From contig JAFDWF010000073.1 in assembly GCA_018268575.1 (NCBI GenBank), forward strand, positions 62,001-126,000: a stretch of DNA of 64,000 nucleotides. The letters are read 5' to 3'. Both the position numbers and the translations under genes were made by a program. Source of the stretch: Actinomycetota bacterium. GTDB lineage: Bacteria > Actinomycetota > Thermoleophilia > Solirubrobacterales > 70-9. Positions 22,557-30,785 of this stretch are shown here, one piece after another (position 1 is the stretch's first letter; the number at the start of each line of letters is the position of its first letter). The notes below the pieces were generated by a model, which searched no databases, was not told where the DNA came from, and saw nothing but the letters and a program-made list of their open reading frames with translations.

Positions 22557-23522
22557 TCAGCCTCCGATCGGGATCGCCACGGGGCGCATCGGTGAGCCGG
22601 TCGAGCCGCGCAGCCGCAGCGGCATGCCGAGGAAGGCGAACTCCCAGCATTCCTGGGCGGCGAGCTCCTCCAGCCAGAGCACCTCGATGATCTGCGCGCC
22701 CGCCGTGGCGAACATGTAGCCGTGCACCGGCAGGAACGTCTCCGGCTCCTCGTGGGGGATCACCTCGAAGGCGATCGTGTCGGTCCCGAGGACCATCGCC
22801 CCGTGCTCCTCGCAGAGGAGGCGGGCGGCCTCGAGGCCGACCCCGGCGCCGCTTTCGAGGTAGCTCTGCTGTGGCCAGCGCTCCATCACGCCCGTGCGCA
22901 GCAGCACCACGTCGGCGCGCTGCAGCCGGACGCCCTGGCGCTCGGCCGCGCCGCGGACGTCGGCGGCGGTGATCGCGTAGCCGTCGGGCAGACAGGCGAC
23001 GTCGTGGAGCGCCGCGACGTCGAGGAGGACGCCGCGAGCGATCACAGGCGGGTAGGCACTCGCGCCGCCGACCATCCAGCCGCGACCGCCCAGCTGCTCC
23101 TCGGCTGTCCAGCCGTTCCAGTACGTACCGCAGTGACCCATGTGGGTGAGCGTGTCGATGTGCGTACCGCAGTGGGTGTTCATCAGGATCGCGTCGGCCG
23201 AGAGGCTGTAGCGCTCGTGCACCGGTCCCGGCGTGCCGGTCATCCCGTCGAGCACCGACGCCTGCGGGGTGTGGGTGACGAAGCTCTGGTACGGCGGGTC
23301 GCCGGAGACGGTGAACGCCGGCATCCCGACGAAGTAGTCGACCGAGAGGTCGTAGACGCGCTCGCCGCGGAGCTGGGAGAGGACCGCCCCGGTCGACTCC
23401 GGGGTGATCCAGTTGAGTCGGCCGATCTCGTCGCCGGGCCCCCAGGGGCTGGCCGAGACGACGAGCCCGTCGCGCTCGAGCAGCGGCTCGAACGCGGTCC
23501 GCCCTCCCTCTGCCGGGGTCAC
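22557..23522 (-). CDS. Cyclase-family metallohydrolase (kynurenine formamidase/isatin hydrolase-like), copy 1
   Basis: 321 residues. The metal motif reads H117-C-G-T-H121-I-D123-T-L-T-H127, the HxGTHxDxPxH signature with Leu-Thr replacing Pro-x. Other family landmarks are WGPGDEIGRLNWITPES, YDLSVDYFVGMPAFT, ADVVLLRTGVMERW and GTDTIAFEVIPHEE. Members use Mn or Zn to hydrolyse cyclic or formyl amides (isatin, N-formylkynurenine). It is closely related to the gene at 47179. Its start overlaps the Rieske oxygenase stop by four bases. Confidence 0.85.
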   Translation of the reverse strand: MTPAEGGRTAFEPLLERDGLVVSASPWGPGDEIGRLNWITPESTGAVLSQLRGERVYDLSVDYFVGMPAFTVSGDPPYQSFVTHTPQASVLDGMTGTPGPVHERYSLSADAILMNTHCGTHIDTLTHMGHCGTYWNGWTAEEQLGGRGWMVGGASAYPPVIARGVLLDVAALHDVACLPDGYAITAADVRGAAERQGVRLQRADVVLLRTGVMERWPQQSYLESGAGVGLEAARLLCEEHGAMVLGTDTIAFEVIPHEEPETFLPVHGYMFATAGAQIIEVLWLEELAAQECWEFAFLGMPLRLRGSTGSPMRPVAIPIGG

Positions 23523-24532
23523 GGCTTGTACTCTCCGACGCTGCCGATCGTCGCCAATTCGCGGCGGAAGGCGATCCCCGACGCGTCCGGCACCTTCAGG
23601 TGCAGCTCCTCCCGCAGGCTGACCGGGATTTCCTCGGGCCGCTGGCTCTCGACGATCCGGCGGTCCTGCTCGAGCACGCGGTTGGAGAAGTGATCGAAGA
23701 GCGCGTCCGGCTCCTCGAGCGCGTAGTTGCGCACGAAGGTGAGGTAGAGCTCGGTTTCCTTCTCCGCGCGGGGGCTGGCCATCAGGGTGACGAAGGTGAC
23801 CCCACCATCCGGGGTGACCTTCTTCACGTGCACGGTGAACGGCTTCACGTAGCGGTACTCGAAGCGCACCACGTCGCCCTCGGCACTGCTCGGCGACTCC
23901 GGCTCGACGGTGTCGTATGCGTACATCAATCCGTAGTCGGTCTTCTCCATCTCCACCGCCGGCACTTCCGTCTGGTCCGGCGGCGCGAGCAGGTTCGGGT
24001 GGACGAAGGGGAAGTGCGAGAAGTCCATGAAGTTCTCGACCGCGCGCCCGGCCGAGCAGCGCCAGATGTTCCGCGAGGAGAGGTGATGGTGGTAAGCGGG
24101 GTCGTCGTACTCGTTCTCGGGCCAGGTCGGGACCGCCGCGGCCGGATCCTCGAGGGCGACCCAGACAAGCCCGTAGCGCTCCTGCGCCTGGTAGGCGATC
24201 GCCCGTGCTTTGCGGGGGACGTTCGAGCCCTCGGGCAGCGACGGGATCTTCACGCAGTTGCCCTCGGAGTCGTACTGCCAGCCGTGGTAGGGGCAGGTGA
24301 TGCAGCCGTCGGTCACCCAGCCGAGCGACAGCGCCGCGCCGCGGTGGATGCAGAGGTCGCGGAAGACCGACACTCCCTGCGGTCCGCGAAAGCCGACGAG
24401 CTCGGTCCCGAGAAGCTGGAAGCGCTTCGGCTGTTCGGTCAGGTCGCTCGACTCCGCGATCGGATGCCAGTAGTTGGCAAGCGTGGGCGCCGCGACGTCG
24501 GTGCTCTCGGAGACGACGGTGCTCTCAGACAT
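23519..24532 (-). CDS. Rieske non-heme iron oxygenase, alpha subunit
   Basis: 337 residues from ATG 24532. The Rieske [2Fe-2S] ligands are C61-x-H63 (DLCIHRGAALSLG) and C80-x2-H83 (CPYHGWQYD). The catalytic iron motif is D170-x2-H173-x4-H178 (NFMDFSHFPFVHPN). Size and layout fit the vanillate O-demethylase/phenoxybenzoate type, which acts as a homotrimer without a beta subunit. These enzymes demethylate or hydroxylate ring compounds with electrons from a ferredoxin and reductase. No reductase is encoded in the window; fdxA at the operon end is a candidate donor. Confidence 0.92.
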   Translation of the reverse strand: MSESTVVSESTDVAAPTLANYWHPIAESSDLTEQPKRFQLLGTELVGFRGPQGVSVFRDLCIHRGAALSLGWVTDGCITCPYHGWQYDSEGNCVKIPSLPEGSNVPRKARAIAYQAQERYGLVWVALEDPAAAVPTWPENEYDDPAYHHHLSSRNIWRCSAGRAVENFMDFSHFPFVHPNLLAPPDQTEVPAVEMEKTDYGLMYAYDTVEPESPSSAEGDVVRFEYRYVKPFTVHVKKVTPDGGVTFVTLMASPRAEKETELYLTFVRNYALEEPDALFDHFSNRVLEQDRRIVESQRPEEIPVSLREELHLKVPDASGIAFRRELATIGSVGEYKP

Positions 24533-25349
24533 GTTCTGCTCCTTGCGGGATCTCGATTCGTTGCGCTTCCTCGTGAAGGGCGGCCAGGCGGACCACGGCG
24601 TCGGCGAGCTCCGCGGCGGCGGGCGGCGCCTCCTCGGCACCGGGAGTCAGCTCGTACCAGCCCCGGTAGCCGCTTGCGGTCAAGCCGGAGATCAAGGCGC
24701 CGATGCTCCCGTCGGGTCCCGGCTCCGCGTCCAGGAGCGAGAGCGAGACGCGGACGCAACCGATCCGCGGGGCCGACGCGATCGCCTCCGCGAGGCTGGC
24801 CTCGCCACCCGCTCCGGCGGCCACCACGATTCGCACGGCCGGCTCGCCCGCGGCGTCGATCAGGCGAGCGGCGTCGGCGGGGGTGCGCACCAGGGAATCG
24901 CCGTCGCCCGGCGCGATCCCGAGCGGGACGCCGCGCGGGTGCAGGCCGCGCGCCGTGCGGGCCAGCTGACGCACGCCGTCGGCGAGCAGCTCCCAGGCCT
25001 CCGCGACGGACGCGCCGGCGGGCAGCGCGCCGCTGCCGATCACGACCGCGTGGGGATCGAAGACGGCAAAGCGACGCAGGCTGTGGGCGATCGCGGCGAT
25101 CCGCTCGGCCGGGTCGACCGGGTCCTCGCCAGGGCTCGCCGGCAAGATCGTGGCGATCGCCGGCTCCACCGTCGTCGCCTTCAGGCCGCTCTCGATGAAG
25201 TGGAACAGCGCCTCCGGATCGCGCCCGGCGGCGAAGCTGCGCTCGCTCAGCCCGATGCCGCCCGCGCCCGCCTCGACCAACGCGAGGTAGTCCTCGTTGA
25301 CGTTCGCGCCCGGCCGACAGCGCTCCGAGATCGCGATCCGCGGGATCAC
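24525..25349 (-). CDS. TIM-barrel sugar phosphate isomerase/epimerase-like protein
   Basis: 274 residues from GTG 25349, which overlaps the amidase stop by four bases. The sequence IAISERCRPGANVNEDYLAL, then GAGGIGLSERSF and later GDGDSLVRTPADAARLIDAA and SGYRGWYELTP, follows the xylose-isomerase-like TIM barrel family (AP endonuclease 2 fold). Metal-ligand Glu and His residues are fewer than usual, so activity is uncertain. Its end overlaps the Rieske gene by eight bases, indicating coupled translation. Confidence 0.65.
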   Translation of the reverse strand: MIPRIAISERCRPGANVNEDYLALVEAGAGGIGLSERSFAAGRDPEALFHFIESGLKATTVEPAIATILPASPGEDPVDPAERIAAIAHSLRRFAVFDPHAVVIGSGALPAGASVAEAWELLADGVRQLARTARGLHPRGVPLGIAPGDGDSLVRTPADAARLIDAAGEPAVRIVVAAGAGGEASLAEAIASAPRIGCVRVSLSLLDAEPGPDGSIGALISGLTASGYRGWYELTPGAEEAPPAAAELADAVVRLAALHEEAQRIEIPQGAEHV

Positions 25350-26830
25350 GAGCCGACCTCGTGGCGACGCGGCTCGGCGGAGCGCGGCGGGACGGGGTCG
25401 GGCCAGCGTCGCTGCAGCTCCGGGGTCGCCGCGAAGAGGCAGCCGGCCACCGCCAGCACGCGCCGGTCGGCGCCCCCCGGCCCGGTGATCTGGACCCCGA
25501 CCGGGATGCCGAGGCGATCGAAGCCGGCGCGGACCGAGCAGCTCGGCAGCCCGGCGAGGCTCTGGGGAACCGTGTAGCCCATCACCGCCTCGCGGAAGAG
25601 CACCCGGCGGTCCATGTGGAGGACGTGCTCGTTGCCGACGATCGGTGGCGAGACCGCCGAGATCGGCGAGATCAGGAGGTCCACCGTGTGGAAGACTTCG
25701 TGGAAGCGCGCCCGGATCCGCTGGCGATCGGCTTGCGCGTTGAGGTAGTCGGCGAGCGTCGCTTCGGCGGCGCGGTCGAGCCGGCTGCGCACGTCCGATC
25801 CGTACTCGGTGCGGCGCGGGAACAGTCCGGCGCGCTCGTGCACGTGCGCCGCTTCGGCCCGCTGGACCGCGCCGAACGCCGCGTAGGCCAGATCGCTCTC
25901 GGGAAAGTCGACCTCGATCACCCGCGCGCCGAGCTCTTCGCAGCGCGCCACGGAAGCTTGGAAGACCTCGTCGATATCGGCCGCCAAGGGGACCTGCAGG
26001 AGGTCCGGGGAGACGCCGACGCGCAACCCCAAGAGCCCCTCGAGGTCTGCGAGCGGGTCGCGGTCCATCGGCGCGAAGGAGTACGGGTCGTCGGGATCGG
26101 GGCCTTCGAGGATGCCGAGCAGCAGGTTCGCATCGGCCGGGTTGCGTGCCATCACCCCGACCTCGTCGAGCGACGGGGCGAGGGGGAAGAGGCCGGCTTT
26201 CGAGAGGCGGCCGGCTGACGGGCGGTGGCCGACGACGCCGCAGAACGCGCCCGGGATGCGGGTCGAGCCGCCGGTGTCGGTGCCGATCGCGATCGGCACG
26301 TAGCCGCAGGCGAGGGCGACCGCCGAGCCACCGGAGGAGCCGCCCGGCGTGCGGTCGATCGCCCACGGGTTGCGCGTCGGCCCGAAGTGCTGGCTGTTCG
26401 TCGTGATGCCCCAGCCGAACTCGTGGGTCGCGCTCTTGCCGACCACGATCGCGCCCGCATCGCGCAGTCGCTGGACCATCGTCGCGTCGCGGAGGGGCAC
26501 GTGCCCGATGAACATCGGGGAGCCGTAGGTCGTCGGGATCGCGGCGGTGTCGAACAGGTCCTTGACCGCGACCGGGATCCCCAGCAACGCGGGCTGGGTA
26601 TCGCCGGCGCGGTAGGCGCGCTCGGCCGCTGCGGCGCTGATCCGGGCGTCCTCGAGCAGGAGCGTGAAGAACGCCTCCACGTGCGGCTCGATCCGTTCGA
26701 TCCGCTGGCTCACCGCATCGATCACCTCGACCGGCGAGAACTCGCCGGCGAGAAAGCCCGCGCGCAGCTGGCGCACGCTCAGCGACGCCAGGCTGCCGTC
26801 GGTGCCGACCAGCTCGGGCGCTCCGCTCAT
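25346..26830 (-). CDS. Amidase (amidase-signature family)
   Basis: 494 residues. The Ser-cisSer-Lys triad is visible: K90 (PVAVKDLFDT), the cis-Ser in TPGGSSGGSAVA (165-166) and S189 in GTDTGGSTRIPG. Members hydrolyse linear amides, carbamoyl groups or aryl amides; allophanate hydrolase and GatA belong here. A GatA role is unlikely because gatB and gatC are absent. In this operon it is the likely second or third C-N bond hydrolase after ring opening. The start overlaps the pucR-like stop by four bases. Confidence 0.9.
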   Translation of the reverse strand: MSGAPELVGTDGSLASLSVRQLRAGFLAGEFSPVEVIDAVSQRIERIEPHVEAFFTLLLEDARISAAAAERAYRAGDTQPALLGIPVAVKDLFDTAAIPTTYGSPMFIGHVPLRDATMVQRLRDAGAIVVGKSATHEFGWGITTNSQHFGPTRNPWAIDRTPGGSSGGSAVALACGYVPIAIGTDTGGSTRIPGAFCGVVGHRPSAGRLSKAGLFPLAPSLDEVGVMARNPADANLLLGILEGPDPDDPYSFAPMDRDPLADLEGLLGLRVGVSPDLLQVPLAADIDEVFQASVARCEELGARVIEVDFPESDLAYAAFGAVQRAEAAHVHERAGLFPRRTEYGSDVRSRLDRAAEATLADYLNAQADRQRIRARFHEVFHTVDLLISPISAVSPPIVGNEHVLHMDRRVLFREAVMGYTVPQSLAGLPSCSVRAGFDRLGIPVGVQITGPGGADRRVLAVAGCLFAATPELQRRWPDPVPPRSAEPRRHEVGS

Positions 26831-28341
26831 CGCACGATCCTCAGCGACTGGCCCGGCTTCGACGGCGCGCCGGAGCGATCGGCGCAGCCGCCTTCGCGTG
26901 CTTCCAGCAACCGCTTGGCCTTGAGCGCAAACCAGAAGGCCATGCGGTGATCCGGATCTTCGGGGTCGCGACCGGTGCGCTCCTTCAGCCGCGCCATCCG
27001 GTAGCGCAGGGTGTGCCGGTGGACGCCCAGCTCCTGGGCCGCGACGTTCCAACGCCAGCTCGAGCGGGTCAGGGCATCCAACGCTTCGATCACCGCCTCG
27101 TCCTCGACCGCGCCCTCGAGCACCTGGTCGACGAACGCGCGCAGGGTCTCCTCCGGCAGCGACAGCAGCAGCTCGACCGAACCGAGGTCGCGGTAGGAGG
27201 CGATCGGCCGGTCGGTCGCCGTCAGCGAGGCGCGGGCCTCGGCGATCGAGTGCGGAAGATCGGCCGTGTCGGCCGCCCGCCCGAGCCCGACGCGGACGCC
27301 CGGGCGCGAGGCCACCAGCGCCTCGGCCAGCTCGATCAGTTTGCTTTCGCCACGCGCTTCGACGATGAACTCGGCGCGATCGGTCCGCGCGGTCGAGAGG
27401 TAGCGGGCGGGCCGGCGGTCGAGCGCGCTGGCGATCGAAAGGCGGAGCTTCTCGCCGGAGAGGCTGTCCGAGGGCAAGGCGAGGAACGGCACGTGGCGCT
27501 GCTCGGGACGCAGGCCGAAGGCCGTCATCTTGCGCGCGAGCTCGCGCTCGCTCAGGCGTCCCTCCTCGATGTCGGTGAGCAGGTCGCCGGCCAGGCGCAG
27601 CTCGGCGGCGCTGACCGCGCGCCGCAACGAGAGGTGCAGGGCGATCGCGTTCTGGGCCTGCTGCAGGATCAGGCGCTCGGAGTCGCTCATTTCCTCCGCC
27701 GGCAGCGAGATCCGCAGCGTCGCCGCGCGGTCGCCGGCCAGCACCGGCAGCTCGGCACCCCCTTCGAACGAGGTGCGTTGGCCGACGTGGTTTTCGGCGA
27801 TCGCCCGATGGCTCTCGTCGAGCAACACGACCGAGCAGCCCAACGAGCGCGAGATGACCAAGAGCAGCTGGGGCAGGTCGGCTCCCGAGACGACGGCCTG
27901 TGTGAGCTCCTCGTTGACGGCCAGCGCCCGCGAGACCGCTTCCAGCCGCTCGCTCGCGAGCCGACCGAAGACGAAGGTCGAGAGCGCGATCGTCGGCACG
28001 TGGCGGGGGACCGAGAAGACCGGGAAGTCGACGGCGTTGGCGGCCGCGACCAGCGCCGACGGGACCGAGGCGAGGCCGTAGCCGAGGCAGACGCCGAGCC
28101 CGGCGACGTCTTTCTCCGCCAGCCGCCGCAGGTAGGCCCGCTGGCGCGTGGCGATGTCGCCGAGCGCGCTGCCGAGGGTGAGCAGGAGCTCGCCTCCCTC
28201 CAGGTATCCGGTCGGCTCCTCGAGCTCGGAGACGTGGAGGCCGGTGACCTCGTGCCCGAGTCCTCGCTCCCCCGCAACGAGCGTCAACTCGAGGTCGTCG
28301 GCGCCAACGATCTCGCCCACGGTGATCACCTCGGCGATCAT
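26827..28341 (-). CDS. PucR-family transcriptional regulator
   Basis: 504 residues. The N-terminal PucR domain (about 8-130, LTLVAGERGLGHEVTGLHVS, GGELLLTLGSAL) is a ligand-sensing region in purine-catabolism regulators. A central GGDEF-like/CdaR region follows, and the C-terminal HTH_30 reads NVAAQELGVHRHTLRYRMAR LKERTG. PucR in Bacillus controls purine breakdown; relatives control other nitrogen-compound pathways. It is encoded inside the long run, 21 bases after the amidohydrolase gene and overlapping the amidase, so it probably controls its own operon. Confidence 0.9.
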   Translation of the reverse strand: MIAEVITVGEIVGADDLELTLVAGERGLGHEVTGLHVSELEEPTGYLEGGELLLTLGSALGDIATRQRAYLRRLAEKDVAGLGVCLGYGLASVPSALVAAANAVDFPVFSVPRHVPTIALSTFVFGRLASERLEAVSRALAVNEELTQAVVSGADLPQLLLVISRSLGCSVVLLDESHRAIAENHVGQRTSFEGGAELPVLAGDRAATLRISLPAEEMSDSERLILQQAQNAIALHLSLRRAVSAAELRLAGDLLTDIEEGRLSERELARKMTAFGLRPEQRHVPFLALPSDSLSGEKLRLSIASALDRRPARYLSTARTDRAEFIVEARGESKLIELAEALVASRPGVRVGLGRAADTADLPHSIAEARASLTATDRPIASYRDLGSVELLLSLPEETLRAFVDQVLEGAVEDEAVIEALDALTRSSWRWNVAAQELGVHRHTLRYRMARLKERTGRDPEDPDHRMAFWFALKAKRLLEAREGGCADRSGAPSKPGQSLRIVR

Positions 28342-28362
28342 AGGTACGCTCTGGAGAAAGGG

Positions 28363-29796
28363 TCAATCGACATTTCCATCCGATCCTCGGATGCTTTTGG
28401 CCAATCGGGCAGGACGGCCATCCGACACCTCGGCAGCTCGCTCTCGCGAGCCCGCGCCGGGCAGCCATTCGCCGCGGCGATCGCCGCGGACGATCCGGTC
28501 GCGGGCGATCTCCTCGCCGCGCAGATAGGTGGCGACGACGCGGCCCCGCAGGGTCCGCCCGGAGTAGGGCGACCAGCGGGCCAGCGAGTGGATGTCCTCG
28601 TCGCGCACCTCCCAGCCGCCATCCGGATCGATCAGCACCAGGTCGGCATCGTCACCGGGATTCAGCGAGCCCTTGCCGGCGAGCCCGTAGACCTGGGCGG
28701 GGCGCAGCGCGTAGGCCTCGGCGACGCGCTCGAGCGTGGTGCGGCCACGCAGCGCCGCGTCGAGCATCAACGGCATCGTCGTGTCGATCCCCGGCAGGCC
28801 GAAATGCACGTCCCAGATGTCGCCGTCGCGCTTCTGCGCCGCGGTCGAGGGAGCGTGATCGCTCGAGAGGTGATGGACCAGGCCCTCGTTGAACGCGTCC
28901 CACATCCGCTGCTCGTCAGCGGCGGAGCGGATCCGCGCGGGCGGGGTGAACTTGCGGAAGGCGCCGAGCTCGACAACCTCGCGCTCCCACAGGTTCAGGT
29001 ACTGCGGGCAGCACTCGGCGAGGATCCTCGATCCCGCCCCCCGCTCCCGGGCCAGCAGCTCGAGCAGGGCGGCGTTGCTGACGTGCGCGACGATCAGGGG
29101 TGCGCCGGTCTCGCGGGCGACGCCGGCGACCTCGCTGGTCGAAACGCGCTCCGCCTCGACGCTGCGCCAGACCGGGACGATCCCGCCGTCGTGGCGCCCG
29201 GCGGCGCGCAGCGCCCGCTCGTTCGCCGCGGTGATCGCATCGTCCTCGCTGTGCACCAGGCAAGGCGCCTCCAGCTCGGCGACGGTCCGCGCCAGCTCGG
29301 CGAGCTTCTCGCCCTTGATCGCGGGCACGCCGTGCGTCGCGCAGGTGAACGCCTTGAAGTAGACGACGCCCTCGCCCCACAGGGCCGGCAGATCGCCCAG
29401 CCGGTCGGGCCAGACGTGCGCGACGAGCCCGTAGTCGACGTGCGATCGGCCCGCCAGCGCGGCTCGCTTCTCGACCAGCGATTCGACATCGGTGACCGGC
29501 CTGCCGTGCGTGTGCTCGACGACCGTGGTGACGCCGGCGCATGCCGCCGCGGCCGAGCCGCTGGGAAAGTCCTCGCGGGTCGGATCGCCCGGCTCCATGA
29601 AGTGGACGTGCGTGTCGACCATCCCCGGCATCAACAGGTGGCCCCGCACGTCGACCTCGCGGGCGCCGGTCGGTGCCGGCGCGGTCCGCGGATGCCGCGC
29701 GACCACCTTGCCGTCGCGCACCTCGAGGTCCAGATCGGCTCGCCCGTCGGCAGCGACGATCGTCGCGCCGCGGAAGATGTGGTGGCCGTCGCTCAT
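28363..29796 (-). CDS. Dihydropyrimidinase/allantoinase-like cyclic amidohydrolase
   Basis: 477 residues of the amidohydrolase superfamily. The metal motifs are H63-x-H65 (VDTHVHFMEPG), the carbamylated lysine K148 (VVYFKAFTC), H182 (CLVHSED), a histidine in IVAHVSN and the final aspartate in HHLSSDHAPST. These enzymes open cyclic imide, hydantoin, allantoin or dihydropyrimidine rings. The sequence lies nearer allantoinase/dihydroorotase than true D-hydantoinase, by my reading. It overlaps the asparaginase gene by four bases. It is the probable ring-opening enzyme of the operon. Confidence 0.88.
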   Translation of the reverse strand: MSDGHHIFRGATIVAADGRADLDLEVRDGKVVARHPRTAPAPTGAREVDVRGHLLMPGMVDTHVHFMEPGDPTREDFPSGSAAAACAGVTTVVEHTHGRPVTDVESLVEKRAALAGRSHVDYGLVAHVWPDRLGDLPALWGEGVVYFKAFTCATHGVPAIKGEKLAELARTVAELEAPCLVHSEDDAITAANERALRAAGRHDGGIVPVWRSVEAERVSTSEVAGVARETGAPLIVAHVSNAALLELLARERGAGSRILAECCPQYLNLWEREVVELGAFRKFTPPARIRSAADEQRMWDAFNEGLVHHLSSDHAPSTAAQKRDGDIWDVHFGLPGIDTTMPLMLDAALRGRTTLERVAEAYALRPAQVYGLAGKGSLNPGDDADLVLIDPDGGWEVRDEDIHSLARWSPYSGRTLRGRVVATYLRGEEIARDRIVRGDRRGEWLPGAGSRERAAEVSDGRPARLAKSIRGSDGNVD

Positions 29797-30785
29797 CGGT
29801 CGAAGGACGCGAAGAGGGCGGCGAGCCCTTGCGGATCGAGTTGTGCGCCCAGGCCGACCAGCAGCAGGACCCGCGCGGCGACGGGGGAGAGCATCCCGGC
29901 CGGCAGCGCGCCGGTCGCCCGCATGCTGCGCTCCGAGCCGTGGAAGCCGTAGGTCCCGCGCAGCAGCCGGCCGACCCGGGGGCGGCAGGTCAGGGCGACC
30001 GGGATCCCGGCCTCGACCGACTCCTGGATCGCCGCGAGGACCTGCGGCGAGCCGTGGCCGGCACCGAGCAGGGCGACGACGATCGCGTCCGCGCCGTGCT
30101 CGCGGGAGAGGGTGATCTGGCGCGCTTCGTCGCCGAGCGCGACGAGGACGATGTCGACGCGCGCGTCGAGGGTCGCGGGCGCGACGCAGGGAAGCCGCTC
30201 GAGGCGACCGTTGAGGGCGACCTCGTTCTCGACCACGCGGCCGAGCGGACCGGTCTGCGGGGAGGCGAAGGCGAGCGGGCTGACCGAGTTCTCCTTGCGC
30301 GCGTAGCGGGCGGCGTGGACCTCGCCACCGAGGGTGACCAGGACGCCGAGCCCGCGCGCCGGCTGCGAGCGCGCCACGGCGAGCGCGTCGAGCATGTTCT
30401 GGGCGCCGTCGGCACTCGGCGCCGAGGCGGCCCGCATCGCGCCGGTGAAGACGATCGGGTGCTCGCCGTCGTAGAGCAGGTCGGTGAGGAAGGCGACCTC
30501 CTCGAGCGTGTCGGTCCCGTGCGTGACGACGACCGGGCCGGCGAGCGCCGCGGCGATGATCTCGCGGGCTGCCGCGAGCGCGCCGCTGAGGTCGAGGTGG
30601 GCGCTGGGAAGGTTGCCGAGCGCCCGCACCTCGAGGTCGGTGTGGTCGAGGCCGTCGATCGCCCGCGCCAGCTCGTCGCCGTCAAGTGCCGGGCGCGCCG
30701 GGTCGCCGACCATCGCGATCGTCCCGCCGAGGCTCAACAGCTGCACGGCAACGGTCCCCGTCGCGTCGTCCGCCGCCTGCGTCAT
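29793..30785 (-). CDS. L-asparaginase-family amidohydrolase
   Basis: 330 residues from ATG 30785. The first catalytic threonine lies in LSLGGTIAMV (T22), the second in VVVTHGTDTLEEVAF (T91, D92). A lysine in ARKENSVSPLAF completes the site. Length and absence of a signal peptide fit the cytoplasmic type. Although the family is named for asparagine, members also deaminate other amides. Its place between an importer ATPase and a cyclic amidohydrolase, with four-base overlaps on both sides, suggests a role in releasing ammonia from a pathway intermediate. Confidence 0.88.
   Translation of the reverse strand: MTQAADDATGTVAVQLLSLGGTIAMVGDPARPALDGDELARAIDGLDHTDLEVRALGNLPSAHLDLSGALAAAREIIAAALAGPVVVTHGTDTLEEVAFLTDLLYDGEHPIVFTGAMRAASAPSADGAQNMLDALAVARSQPARGLGVLVTLGGEVHAARYARKENSVSPLAFASPQTGPLGRVVENEVALNGRLERLPCVAPATLDARVDIVLVALGDEARQITLSREHGADAIVVALLGAGHGSPQVLAAIQESVEAGIPVALTCRPRVGRLLRGTYGFHGSERSMRATGALPAGMLSPVAARVLLLVGLGAQLDPQGLAALFASFDR

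Noticed and set aside
25346-26830. GatA subunit of the tRNA amidotransferase
   Set aside because: No gatB or gatC nearby and the gene is embedded in a catabolic run; a catabolic amidase is the simpler reading.
25346-28468. 1040-residue minus-strand frame spanning amidase and regulator
   Set aside because: Only the part from 26830 downwards is amidase; the rest is an out-of-frame reading of the regulator gene, which starts at 28341.
26947-29952. 1001-residue plus-strand open frame
   Set aside because: It runs antisense through the pucR-like and allantoinase-like genes, which have full motif sets; no motif is seen in the long frame.
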